Positions 1 through 7,506 of a DNA stretch of 9,143 nucleotides are shown here, in pieces (position 1 is the stretch's first letter; the number at the start of each line of letters is the position of its first letter). The notes beneath the pieces are model-generated. The model was not told the origin of the DNA, did not search any database, and saw only the letters and a list, made by a program, of their open reading frames with translations. Both the position numbers and the translations under genes were made by a program. Source of the DNA: a bacterium (GTDB lineage: Bacteria; Vulcanimicrobiota; Vulcanimicrobiia; Vulcanimicrobiales; SCRA01). Where the stretch lies: the NCBI GenBank assembly GCA_028869325.1, contig JAGWST010000380.1:1-9143 (forward strand). Reading direction: 5' to 3'.

Positions 1-818
1 CACGGCAAGGCGTAGACGCGCAGGGCGTGGCTGACGCCCTGCTCACCCACGGGCGGGACCACGGCGGCGGCATGCGCCCGCAGCTCCGGCGGCGCCGAGC
101 CCATCGCCACGCCGAAGGCCGCGGCTTTGAGCAGCGGAACGTCGTTCCAGGAGTCTCCCACAGCCATGGTCGAGCAGGGGTCCACGCCCAGATCCCGCGT
201 CAGCTTGCGCAAGGCATTCCCCTTGTTGGCCTCGCGGCTCAGCACCTCGACGAACTCCGGCTCGCTGCGCGTCACGTAGAACTGCGGAAAACGCTCCGCC
301 AGGCGCGTCGCATACGCGGCGATGCGCTCCGGCTCGCCTACGCCGACGACCTTGGTCGACGACTGGGTGATCGCATCCGTGAGCGAAGGGACGAGCACCG
401 GCTCGACGCGCGCGAGGTCGGTGTAGATCTTCGACCAGTGATTGACGCTCTGCACGTAGAGGCGGTCTTGAAAGTAGGCCTGCGCGTGGAGGCCGTCCGC
501 CAGCATAGCCGCGACGATCTCCCGCGCGAGCGCCCCCGGCAACGGCTCCTCCCAGATCAGCGCGCGGCTGCGCACGTCGTAGCACGCCGCGCCCTGGTAG
601 CAGACCAGCGGCCCGTCGAGCTCGAGCTCGTCGGCGAAGGGCACCGAGGCCGCGAACATGCGCCCCGTGAAGAGCACGACGCGGCTGCCGGCCTCTCGCG
701 CGGCGGCGATCGCCGCGCGATCGCTCTCGCCGATGGTCAAGCGCTCGTCCACCAGCGTCCCGTCGACGTCTAGGGCAATCAGCTGCGGCGGCTTGGCATA
801 GGGCGGCGCATCGATCAC
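1..818 (-). CDS. Cof-type HAD-superfamily phosphatase (partial, 3' end outside window)
   Basis: This is a cytosolic HAD phosphohydrolase of the Cof-like IIB type, which typically acts on small sugar phosphates or cofactor phosphates. The 272 visible residues carry all four HAD motifs: DVDGT at 17-21 (nucleophile D17, acid/base D19), the motif II threonine T51 in LFTGR, motif III K199 in ANKGNAL, and motif IV GDSWND at 221-226. The region between motifs II and III (about 80-190) fits the large C2 cap of this family. The usual family length is about 270 residues, so the protein is probably almost complete at the window edge. The GTG start at 816-818 overlaps the hisD stop codon as GTGA. A GGAGGG ribosome binding site at 825-830 lies 6 bases upstream. 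Its place after hisD in an overlapping unit makes a histidinol-phosphate phosphatase role possible, but this is inference; the substrate cannot be read from the sequence. Confidence 0.88.
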   Translation of the reverse strand, partial: MIDAPPYAKPPQLIALDVDGTLVDERLTIGESDRAAIAAAREAGSRVVLFTGRMFAASVPFADELELDGPLVCYQGAACYDVRSRALIWEEPLPGALAREIVAAMLADGLHAQAYFQDRLYVQSVNHWSKIYTDLARVEPVLVPSLTDAITQSSTKVVGVGEPERIAAYATRLAERFPQFYVTRSEPEFVEVLSREANKGNALRKLTRDLGVDPCSTMAVGDSWNDVPLLKAAAFGVAMGSAPPELRAHAAAVVPPVGEQGVSHALRVYALP

Positions 819-2110
819 GCTTCGCCCTCCGCCGCGGCGCGGAGGCGCGCCGTGCGCGCGTGCGCGCGCAGACCCTCGAAATCGGCTAAGGCCGCGAGCG
901 GCCCCGCGTCGCGCGCCATCCGCTCGCGGCTGTAGGCGACCACGGAGACCGTGCGCGTGAAGTCCGCGACGCGCAACCCGGAGGCGAAGCGCGCCGCCCC
1001 GCTGGTGGGCAGCACGTGGTTGGAGCCGGCCAGGTAGTCGCCGGCGGCCACCGGCGTCCAATCGCCGACGAAGATGGCGCCGGCATGGCGGATGCGCCCG
1101 AGCCATCGCCAGGGATCGGCCGTCTGCAGGCTGAGGTGCTCGGGGGCGAAGCGGTTGGCGACCTCGACCGCCTGCTCCAGATCCTCGCAGTCTACGAGCC
1201 AGCTTCCCTCGCGCAGCGCGGCCTCGAGGATATCGTCGCGGCCCGTCTCACGTGCAAACGATCCCTCCAGTAGCGCCTGCACCCGATCGAGCAGCGCGCG
1301 CGAGGGCGACGCGGCGACCACCCGCGCGCGCGGATCGTGCTCGGCCTGCGCCAGCAGCTCGCCGGCCACGAACTCCGGGCGCGCGCGCTCGTCGGCGACC
1401 ACCAGCACCTCCGAGGGGCCGGCCAGGCTGTCGATGCCCACTGTACCGTAGACTTGTCGCTTGGCCTCGGTCACGTAGAGATTGCCCGGGCCCACGATCT
1501 TCTCCACCGGCGCGATCGCACGCGTGCCGAAGGCCAGGGCGGCAACCGCCTGGGCGCCGCCGACGGCGTGTACCTCGCCGATCCACGGGCAAAGGGCGCA
1601 GGCGAAGAGCACGGCGTCGCTCACGCCGCCGCGCACGTCCGGCGGCGAGCAGAGCACGATCTCGCGCACCCCCGCGACGTGGGCGGGAATCGAGTTCATC
1701 AGCACCGAGGACGAGAGCACCGCCGAGCCGCCGGGAACGTAGAGCCCGACGCGCTCCAACGGCTCTACCAGCCACCCGCTGACCGTGCCGTCTGCCTCCG
1801 GCTGCAGGTGCGACGCTGCACGCTGGCGCTCGTGGAAGGCCAGGATGCGGTCGCGCGCGAGCTCGAAGGCGGTCGCGACCTCGGGCGCCACCAGCGCGCG
1901 TGCCTGCTGGTAGGGCGGCACCTTCACGCGCGTGCCGCCGCGCAGCTCCACGCCGTCGAAACGGCGCGTGTACTCGGCCACGGCGTCGTCACCGCGCGCG
2001 CGCACGTCGTCGAGGATGGCGCGCACGGCGGCCACGGCCTCCGCGGGCGGCTCCCATCCGCGAGCATAGAGCCCGGCGGAGGCGGCCTCGCCTGCGTTCA
2101 CGCGTCGCAT
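815..2110 (-). CDS. hisD: Histidinol dehydrogenase
   Basis: HisD is a zinc enzyme that oxidises L-histidinol to L-histidine via histidinal using two NAD+, the final steps of histidine synthesis. The 431-residue length is normal for the family. Residues matching the known E. coli active site are visible: zinc ligands Q255 and H258 in AQAEHDP, D358 in GDYLAG, and H417 near the C-terminus in GLRAHA. The catalytic pair E324-H325 lies in APEHLSLQT. The signature stretch around residues 207-240 (GPGN, AKRQVYG, LAGPSEV) is intact, as is NHVLPTSG at 364-371. The ATG start at 2108-2110 has a GGAG ribosome binding site at 2119-2122, 8 bases upstream. The start lies inside the end of hisG (13-base overlap), and its stop overlaps the next gene, so coupled translation in one operon is expected. 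I see no damage. Confidence 0.97.
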   Translation of the reverse strand: MRRVNAGEAASAGLYARGWEPPAEAVAAVRAILDDVRARGDDAVAEYTRRFDGVELRGGTRVKVPPYQQARALVAPEVATAFELARDRILAFHERQRAASHLQPEADGTVSGWLVEPLERVGLYVPGGSAVLSSSVLMNSIPAHVAGVREIVLCSPPDVRGGVSDAVLFACALCPWIGEVHAVGGAQAVAALAFGTRAIAPVEKIVGPGNLYVTEAKRQVYGTVGIDSLAGPSEVLVVADERARPEFVAGELLAQAEHDPRARVVAASPSRALLDRVQALLEGSFARETGRDDILEAALREGSWLVDCEDLEQAVEVANRFAPEHLSLQTADPWRWLGRIRHAGAIFVGDWTPVAAGDYLAGSNHVLPTSGAARFASGLRVADFTRTVSVVAYSRERMARDAGPLAALADFEGLRAHARTARLRAAAEGEA

Positions 2111-2724
2111 TGCAGTCGCTCCAACAACGAGGTGACCTCTTCGTACTTGGCTCGGAAGCGCACGGGATTGACCACGAAACGCGCCGTGGAGGGGGCGATC
2201 TCGTCGACGATCACCAAATCGTGTTCGGCCAACGTGCGCCCCGTCGCCACCAAGTCCACGATGAGGTCCGCCAGCGCCACCACGGGTGAGATCTCGACGC
2301 TGCCGTGCAGCGGAATGATCTGCACGGGGAGGTCGCGTTCGGCGAAGTAGGCCTCCGCCGAGCGCACGAACTTGCTGGCCACACGGCAGAAGGTCGGCAG
2401 CGGTCGCCCCTGATGGTAGCCGCAGGCGGCCTGCGCCGCCACCACCAGCCGGCAGTAGCCGAAGCCCAGGTCGGCCAGCTCCGAGACGCTGCGCTCCGTC
2501 TCCCAGAGCACGTCGGCGCCGACGATGCCGCAGTCGGCCGCGCCGAACTCGACGTAGGTCGGGACGTCGCTCGGGCGCAGCAGCAGAAAGCGCGCGCCGC
2601 TGCGAGGATCGTCGAGCACCAGCTTGCGGCCCACGTCGGGGGGGAGCTGGAGCCCGGCGTTGGCCAAGCGCTCGCGCGATTCGCGGTAGAGCGCGCCCTT
2701 GGGCACCGCGATGGTCAGGCTCAA
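2098..2724 (-). CDS. hisG: ATP phosphoribosyltransferase catalytic subunit, short form
   Basis: HisG joins ATP and PRPP to give phosphoribosyl-ATP, the committed step of histidine synthesis. At 208 residues this is the short form, which lacks the C-terminal regulatory domain and in known cases needs HisZ to be active; hisZ lies directly upstream. It opens with LTIAVPKGAL. The PRPP-binding segment is visible at about 139-165: LHGSVEISP, then ADLIVDLVATGRTL. A glycine common before LAD is alanine here (A150), a mild variant. RVASKF at 114-119 matches the family RVATKY motif. The start chosen is TTG at 2722-2724, which overlaps the hisZ stop codon as TTGA. A GGAGGAG site lies 8 bases upstream, at 2733-2739. 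The same frame stays open far upstream inside hisZ, but that extension has no HisG-like sequence and is a high-GC artefact. Confidence 0.95.
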   Translation of the reverse strand: MSLTIAVPKGALYRESRERLANAGLQLPPDVGRKLVLDDPRSGARFLLLRPSDVPTYVEFGAADCGIVGADVLWETERSVSELADLGFGYCRLVVAAQAACGYHQGRPLPTFCRVASKFVRSAEAYFAERDLPVQIIPLHGSVEISPVVALADLIVDLVATGRTLAEHDLVIVDEIAPSTARFVVNPVRFRAKYEEVTSLLERLQCDA

Positions 2725-3917
2725 GCGAGCAACTCCTCCACCGGACGCCGCGCGCCTCCGGCTACCTCGATGCAGGTGCCGCCGACGATCACGCGCGGAA
2801 TGCCGTGCGCCTGCGCCTCCGCCAGCAGCGCCCCCTCCTCGGCGCCGTTCAGCGCGCGTGCCACGCGCACGCCGCGCGCGCGCAGCGCGCGTGCCACGCG
2901 GTCGTCGCCGGCCACCAAGAACTCGGCCCCGTCCACCACGGCGGCCTCCATGCCGCCGCGGCGCTCCAAGGCGATGAGCAACCTCTCGACGCCCAGCGAC
3001 CAGCCCGCTGCCGGCGCCTCGCCTCCGAAGCGCCCCAGCAACGCATCGTACCGCCCCCCGCCCAGCAGCGAGAAGCCCAGCTCCGGAACGTAGGCCTCGA
3101 AGACCAGCCCCGTGTAGTATTCGAAGTCGCGCAGCAGCGCGAAGTCGATCGCGATGCGATGGCCCATCGAGAGGCTCTCCGCGCGAGCGAGGATGGCGCG
3201 CAAGCGCGCGATTCCGCCGTCGACGCGCGGGTGAGGAACGTAGCGCAGCAACCGTTCCAACACCTCCGTCCCGCCGCGCAGCAGCGCCAGCTCCGGCAGG
3301 ACCTGGACCTTCGGGTCGCCGCGCTCGCCGCAGAAGGCGCGCAGCGCCACCAAGTTGCGCCGTCCCAGCAGGCTCTTTACCACGCGCGCCTCGTCCGGCT
3401 GCAGCCCGACCTCGCGCAAGACGGCGTCGACGATCGCGACGTGATTGACGTCGATGCACGCATCGGGCAGGCCGGCGGCATCCAGCGCCTCCAGCGCCGT
3501 CAGCATGATCTCGACGTCGGCCTCCACCGAGGCGTTGCCGATCAGCTCGACGCCCGCCTGGGTGAACTCGCGCATGCGCCCCTCTTGCGGCTCCTCGTAG
3601 CGGTAGACCGGGGCCACGTAACAGAGGCGCAGCGGCATCGGCCCGTTGCGTAGGCGCGTGGAGACGAGCCGCGCGATTGGGGTCGTCATCTCCGGACGCA
3701 GCGCCATCGTCGTGCCGCGCCGATCGGTGAAGCGGAACGACTCCGCGGCGAGCGCCTCGCCGAGGCCAGCCTCGATCACGTCGAAGCGCTCGAAGCCAGG
3801 GGTCGCCGCCTCCTGATAGCCGAAGCGCGCGAAGACCGCGCGCAGCGCCGCCTCCAAGGCGCGCTTCGCCGCCAGCTCTCCGGGCAGCCAATCGCGCGTT
3901 CCCGCCGGTAGTCTCAT
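2721..3917 (-). CDS. hisZ: ATP phosphoribosyltransferase regulatory subunit HisZ
   Basis: HisZ is a histidyl-tRNA synthetase paralogue that does not charge tRNA. It forms a hetero-octamer with short HisG, activates it and senses histidine. The 398-residue protein shows the class II synthetase fold: a GTRDWLP opening, a motif 2-like stretch at 103-127 (PVYRYEEPQEGRMREF, then GVELIG), and a motif 3-like GWSLGVERLL at 305-314. The histidine-binding loop reads LLRDFEYYTGLVFEAY at 261-276, where true HisRS normally has RGLDYYT, and LGGGRYD follows at 285-291. The length and this divergence favour HisZ over HisS, and the adjoining short hisG makes it nearly certain. The tail after residue 330 looks like a degenerate nucleotide- or anticodon-binding-like domain. 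The ATG start at 3915-3917 overlaps the dnaE stop as ATGA. The upstream GGAAGG is too distant to be a strong ribosome binding site, so expression probably relies on coupling to dnaE. Confidence 0.93.
   Translation of the reverse strand: MRLPAGTRDWLPGELAAKRALEAALRAVFARFGYQEAATPGFERFDVIEAGLGEALAAESFRFTDRRGTTMALRPEMTTPIARLVSTRLRNGPMPLRLCYVAPVYRYEEPQEGRMREFTQAGVELIGNASVEADVEIMLTALEALDAAGLPDACIDVNHVAIVDAVLREVGLQPDEARVVKSLLGRRNLVALRAFCGERGDPKVQVLPELALLRGGTEVLERLLRYVPHPRVDGGIARLRAILARAESLSMGHRIAIDFALLRDFEYYTGLVFEAYVPELGFSLLGGGRYDALLGRFGGEAPAAGWSLGVERLLIALERRGGMEAAVVDGAEFLVAGDDRVARALRARGVRVARALNGAEEGALLAEAQAHGIPRVIVGGTCIEVAGGARRPVEELLA
2733..2739 (-). promoter_or_regulatory. Ribosome binding site fixing the TTG start of hisG
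   Basis: GGAGGAG on the minus strand, read within the last codons of hisZ, is 8 bases from the TTG at 2722-2724. It supports initiation at TTG and rejects the long open extension upstream. Confidence 0.75.
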
Positions 3918-6900
3918 CGCCGCTGCGCGCCTTCCGTGCTCACGTCGCCCTCGCGCATGCCCTCCGCACCGAAGATGCGCTCCAACGCGGCGCGCACCTG
4001 CGGCGCGCTGCTGATCCCCGCGGGCAGCCGCCGCGCGGAGGCGCCGTGGTGGAGCACCAGGGGAACCTCACCGGGCCACTCCGCCGCCAGCACGTGCAGG
4101 CGGTCGATCTGCGCCTTGGTGGCCACGCGCAGATGCCATCCGCGCGCGCTCTGCGCCCCGCCGTTGGACTCGAAGGCCGCCGCCTCGTTGACGTGCAGCG
4201 TCAGCTCCAGCGGCGCGCCCTCGTCATCGCCCTCCGCGGGCGCCGGCCCACGCGCCTCGCGTATGCGCAGGCGCCCTTTGACGATCAACACCTTGTCGCG
4301 CTCGAAGAGCTGCTGCACCAGCGGATAGACTTTGGGAAAGACCACCACTTCCACGGACGCGGTCGTATCCTCCAGACGTGCGATGAGCATCTGCTGCTGC
4401 TGCTTGGTCAGCACGCGCCGCATCTCCACCACGATCCCGCCGACGCTCACCAGCTCGTCGTCCTCGCAGCGCTGCAGCTCACGGATCGAGCGCCCCGTGC
4501 GCGCGTAGAGCGCCTGCGCGGTCTCGGCCAGCGGATGGCCGGAGAGGTAGAGGCCAAGATGATCCTTCTCCCAGGCCAGCGCCTCCGACGGCGGCGGCGG
4601 CGGAAGCTCGCGTAGCGCCTGCGCCACCGCGGGCCCGCTGGCCTCGCCGTCCAATGCGCCGAAGAGCGAGCCCTGTCCCAACTCGCGGTCGCGCGCGGCG
4701 CGCCCCGCGCTGGCCAGCGCATCCTCTACGGCGTCCAACTGCTGCGCGCGGTTGCCCGGCAGCGAGTCCAGCGCGCCAGCTTTGATCATCGCCTCCAGCA
4801 CGCGCTTGTTCAGCTGCTTGGTATCCACGCGCGCGGTAAGGTCGAAGACGTCGGCGAGCGGCCCGCCCTGCTCGCGCGCCGCGATGATGGCGCGTACGGC
4901 CGCCTCGCCGACGCCCTTGATCGCTGAGAGCCCGAAGCGGATCGCGGCGCCGTCGGCGGAGAAGTCGGCTTGCGAGGTGTTGACGTCAGGCGGCAGCACG
5001 GCGATGCCCAGCGCACGCGACTCCTCGATGTACTCGACCAGCTTCTCCGTCTTATCGCGCACGGAGGAGGCGAGGGCGGCCATGTACTGCTGCGGGTAGT
5101 TGGCCTTCAGGTACGCCGTCTGATAGGCGATCAAGCCGTAGCAGACGCTGTGCGACTTGTTGAAGCCGTAGCCCGCGAACGGCTCGATGAAGCCGAAGAT
5201 GCGCTCGGCCAGCCCCTCGTCGATGCCGCTGGCCACGCAGCCGTCCACGAACTTCTTGCGATAGACGGGGACCTTGTCTACCTGCTTCTTGCCCATGACC
5301 TTGCGCAGCTCGTCGGCCTGCCCCAACGTGAAGCCGGCGAGCTCGCGCGCGATCTGCATCACCTGCTCTTGATAGACCGCCACGCCGTAGGTCTCGGCCA
5401 GGATCGGCTCCAGCTTGGGGTGCAGGTAGCTCGGCTTCTTGCGCCCGCGCTTGCCAGCGATGAAATCGGGAATCCAATCCATCGGGCCGGGCCGGTAGAG
5501 CGCGTTCATCGCCACCAGATCGTCGAGCGAAGTCGGCTGCAAGTCCACCAGATAGCGGCGCATGCCGTCGGACTCGAACTGAAAGACGCCCGTCGTCCGG
5601 CCCTGCGAGAGCAGGCTGAAGGTCTTGGCGTCGTCGATCGGGATGCGCTCCAGATCGAAGGCCGGATCGACGGTACGGCGGATCTCCTGCACCGCGTTCT
5701 GCATCACGGTCAAGTTGCGCAGCCCCAGGAAGTCCATCTTGAGCAGGCCGATCTTCTCGACCCAGCCCATCGAGTATTGCGTGTTGACGTCGTTCTCGCC
5801 CAGCTTGATCAGCGGTGCGTACTGCGTCAACGGCTCCTTACCGATCACCACGCCGGCGGCATGCGTGGAGGCATGGCGCGCCAGTCCCTCGATGGAGCGC
5901 GCCGTGTCGAGCAGCTGGCGGATCTGCGGCGAGTTGTCGTAGAGCATGCGCAGCTCGGGGATCTGCTCCAGCGACTGCGCGATAGAGAGGCCGCCGGGGC
6001 CGCTAGGTATCAGCTTGGCGACCCGATCGACCTCGGGCAGGGGGACGGCCAGCGCTCGGCCTGCATCGCGCACGGCCGCGCGCGCCAGCATCGTGCCGAA
6101 CGTGACGATCTGGGCCACGCGCTCTGTACCGTACTTCTCCTCCACGTAGCGGATGACTTCGTCACGGCGCTCGACGCAGAAGTCCGTGTCGATGTCGGGC
6201 ATCGAGATGCGGTCCGGGTTCAAGAAGCGCTCGAAGAGCAGCTTGAAGCGTATCGGATCGACGTTCGAGATGCGCAGGCAGTACGAGACCAGCGAGCCGG
6301 CCGCCGAGCCGCGGCCGGGGCCCACGGGGATGCCGCGGTCGCGCGCGTATTTGATAAAGTCCCACACGATCAAGAAGTACGAGGCGAAGCCCATCGAGGT
6401 GATGACGCCCAGCTCGTACTCCAAGCGCTCGCGCAGCTCGGCATCGCCGGCGGCCCGCTCGGCGCCGTAGCGCTCGCGCAGACCCGCCTCGCAGAGCTCG
6501 CGCAAGTAGGCCTCCGGCGTGCGCTCTGGCTCGGGGACCGGGTAGACGGGCAGATGGAAGACCCGCTCGGGGATGCGGACGTCGATGCGCTTGGCGATCT
6601 CCACCGTGTTGTCGCAGGCCTCCGGAAGGTCGGCGAAGAGCTCGCGCATCTCGTCGGGCGACTTGACGTAGAACTGGTCGGAGAAGAACTTCAGGCGCTG
6701 GGTGTCGCTGACCGTCTTACCGGTGCCGATGCAGAGCAGCACGTCGTGCGCGGGTGCGTCTGAGCGGCTGAGATAGTGCGAGTCGTTGGTGGCCACCAGC
6801 GGCAGCCCCAGCTCGCGGGCGATCGAGACCAGCCCCGCGTTGATCGCCTCCTCCTCCGGCATGCCGTGGCGCATCACCTCGATGTAGAAGCGGTCGCCGA

Positions 6901-7384
6901 AGATCTGCCGGTAGATCTGGGCGTTCTTCAGCGCCGTCGCGCGGTCGTTCTTGAGCAGGGGCGCGGCGACCAGACCGCTCATGCAGCCCGAGAGCACGAT
7001 CAGCCCGTCGTTGTGACGCTCCAAGAGCTCCAGGTCGATGCGCGGCTTATAGTAGTAGCCCTCCAGAAACCCAGCCGAGATGAGTGCCAACAGGTTCTTG
7101 TAGCCGGTGTGATCGGCCGCCAGGAGCGTCACGTGGGCCTCGTCGCGAACGGAGCGATCCTTGCGCCCGCGCGGAGCGAGATAGGCCTCGCAGCCGATGA
7201 TCGGCACGATCCCCACGTCCTTGGCGGCGTAGTAGAACTCCATGGCGCCGAACATGACGCCGTGGTCCGTCAGGGCGATCCCGGGCGCGCCGGATTTGAC
7301 GGTGCGCTCACAGAGGTCCTTGACGCGGCAGGCCCCGTCGAGGAGAGAATACTCGCTGTGGACATGGAGGTGCACGAAACTCAC
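3914..7384 (-). CDS. dnaE: DNA polymerase III alpha subunit (replicative DNA polymerase)
   Basis: DnaE is the catalytic subunit of the replicative polymerase. The 1156 residues match the DnaE1 type. An N-terminal PHP domain (about 1-275) keeps all nine metal-ligand positions known from active PHP domains: H7, H9, D16, H41, E66, H84, C134, D201 and H203. The polymerase core carries GPGRGSAAGS at 355-364, the catalytic aspartates D399 and D401 in PDIDTDF, and the third aspartate D551 in KMDFLGL. A helix-hairpin-helix follows (IKGVGE at 822-827). The motif QGSLFG at 904-909 fits an internal beta-clamp-binding site. An OB fold sits at about 970-1040 (VSVGGIVVEMRRV onward), and a C-terminal domain of the kind that binds tau ends the protein. 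The start is GTG at 7382-7384, giving the family-typical SFVHLHVHSEYSLLDG; a weak AAGG at 7392-7395 precedes it by 7 bases. It is the first gene of the minus-strand unit visible here. Its stop overlaps hisZ. Confidence 0.98.
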   Translation of the reverse strand: MSFVHLHVHSEYSLLDGACRVKDLCERTVKSGAPGIALTDHGVMFGAMEFYYAAKDVGIVPIIGCEAYLAPRGRKDRSVRDEAHVTLLAADHTGYKNLLALISAGFLEGYYYKPRIDLELLERHNDGLIVLSGCMSGLVAAPLLKNDRATALKNAQIYRQIFGDRFYIEVMRHGMPEEEAINAGLVSIARELGLPLVATNDSHYLSRSDAPAHDVLLCIGTGKTVSDTQRLKFFSDQFYVKSPDEMRELFADLPEACDNTVEIAKRIDVRIPERVFHLPVYPVPEPERTPEAYLRELCEAGLRERYGAERAAGDAELRERLEYELGVITSMGFASYFLIVWDFIKYARDRGIPVGPGRGSAAGSLVSYCLRISNVDPIRFKLLFERFLNPDRISMPDIDTDFCVERRDEVIRYVEEKYGTERVAQIVTFGTMLARAAVRDAGRALAVPLPEVDRVAKLIPSGPGGLSIAQSLEQIPELRMLYDNSPQIRQLLDTARSIEGLARHASTHAAGVVIGKEPLTQYAPLIKLGENDVNTQYSMGWVEKIGLLKMDFLGLRNLTVMQNAVQEIRRTVDPAFDLERIPIDDAKTFSLLSQGRTTGVFQFESDGMRRYLVDLQPTSLDDLVAMNALYRPGPMDWIPDFIAGKRGRKKPSYLHPKLEPILAETYGVAVYQEQVMQIARELAGFTLGQADELRKVMGKKQVDKVPVYRKKFVDGCVASGIDEGLAERIFGFIEPFAGYGFNKSHSVCYGLIAYQTAYLKANYPQQYMAALASSVRDKTEKLVEYIEESRALGIAVLPPDVNTSQADFSADGAAIRFGLSAIKGVGEAAVRAIIAAREQGGPLADVFDLTARVDTKQLNKRVLEAMIKAGALDSLPGNRAQQLDAVEDALASAGRAARDRELGQGSLFGALDGEASGPAVAQALRELPPPPPSEALAWEKDHLGLYLSGHPLAETAQALYARTGRSIRELQRCEDDELVSVGGIVVEMRRVLTKQQQQMLIARLEDTTASVEVVVFPKVYPLVQQLFERDKVLIVKGRLRIREARGPAPAEGDDEGAPLELTLHVNEAAAFESNGGAQSARGWHLRVATKAQIDRLHVLAAEWPGEVPLVLHHGASARRLPAGISSAPQVRAALERIFGAEGMREGDVSTEGAQRR

Positions 7385-7401
7385 GGCGCCGCCTTGTTAC
7401 G

Positions 7402-7457
7402 CTTGCTCCCCGACGAATCCCTCACGCGGAGCGGAGGCTTCCTTGCAAGGGAGCAAG
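7402..7457. repeat. Perfect 9-base inverted repeat with abutting palindrome, possible operator
   Basis: CTTGCTCCC at 7402-7410 and GGGAGCAAG at 7449-7457 are exact reverse complements separated by 38 bases. The right arm overlaps the 10-base palindrome CCTTGCAAGG at 7441-7450. Possible roles are a two-site operator or looping protein site controlling one or both divergent genes, or a structure in the dnaE leader RNA. I do not recognise a known regulator motif. Confidence 0.45.
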
Positions 7458-7494
7458 AATCGTCGCAGTGGCCCGGCCGGGAATTGGGTTCGAC

Positions 7495-7500
7495 GGAGGT
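7495..7500 (+). promoter_or_regulatory. Ribosome binding site fixing the TTG start of the cyclase gene
   Basis: GGAGGT lies 6 bases before TTG at 7507-7509. An earlier in-frame GTG at 7468 has no well-spaced site (AAGGGAG is 14 bases away), so TTG is preferred and the protein is 365 rather than 378 residues. Confidence 0.75.
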
Positions 7501-7506
7501 AGATCG

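Larger units (their letters stand above)
7385..7506. promoter_or_regulatory. Divergent intergenic region between dnaE and the diguanylate cyclase gene
   Basis: These 122 bases separate two divergent start codons, so promoters for the dnaE-his unit and for the cyclase gene should lie here or inside the opposing genes. I could not find a convincing -35/-10 pair on either strand. The region holds a 9-base inverted repeat and the palindromes CCTTGCAAGG (7441-7450) and CCCGGCCGGG (7472-7481). Its regulatory role is inferred from gene layout. Confidence 0.6.

Noticed and set aside
27..773. Plus-strand open frame opposite the HAD phosphatase gene
   Set aside because: The minus strand carries all four HAD motifs in order; the plus frame is Arg/Ala-rich shadow coding.
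1337..2350. Plus-strand open frame of 337 codons opposite hisD and hisG
   Set aside because: It crosses two conserved enzyme genes on the other strand and shows no domain.
2725..3891. N-terminal extension of hisG to 597 codons
   Set aside because: The upstream part is hisZ read in another frame, low-complexity Arg/Gly/Ala. HisG homology starts at the TTG with a good ribosome binding site.
2721..3917. Histidyl-tRNA synthetase (hisS) instead of hisZ
   Set aside because: The histidine-binding loop diverges from RGLDYYT, the length is short for HisS, and the neighbour is a short HisG that needs HisZ.
4970..6763. Plus-strand open frame of 597 codons antisense to dnaE
   Set aside because: It has no recognisable domain and lies wholly opposite a clear, full-length dnaE. 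Long antisense frames are expected from third-position GC bias.
7468..7506. Upstream GTG start for the cyclase
   Set aside because: There is no ribosome binding site at proper distance, whereas TTG at 7507 follows GGAGGT by 6 bases; the extra 13 residues add no domain.
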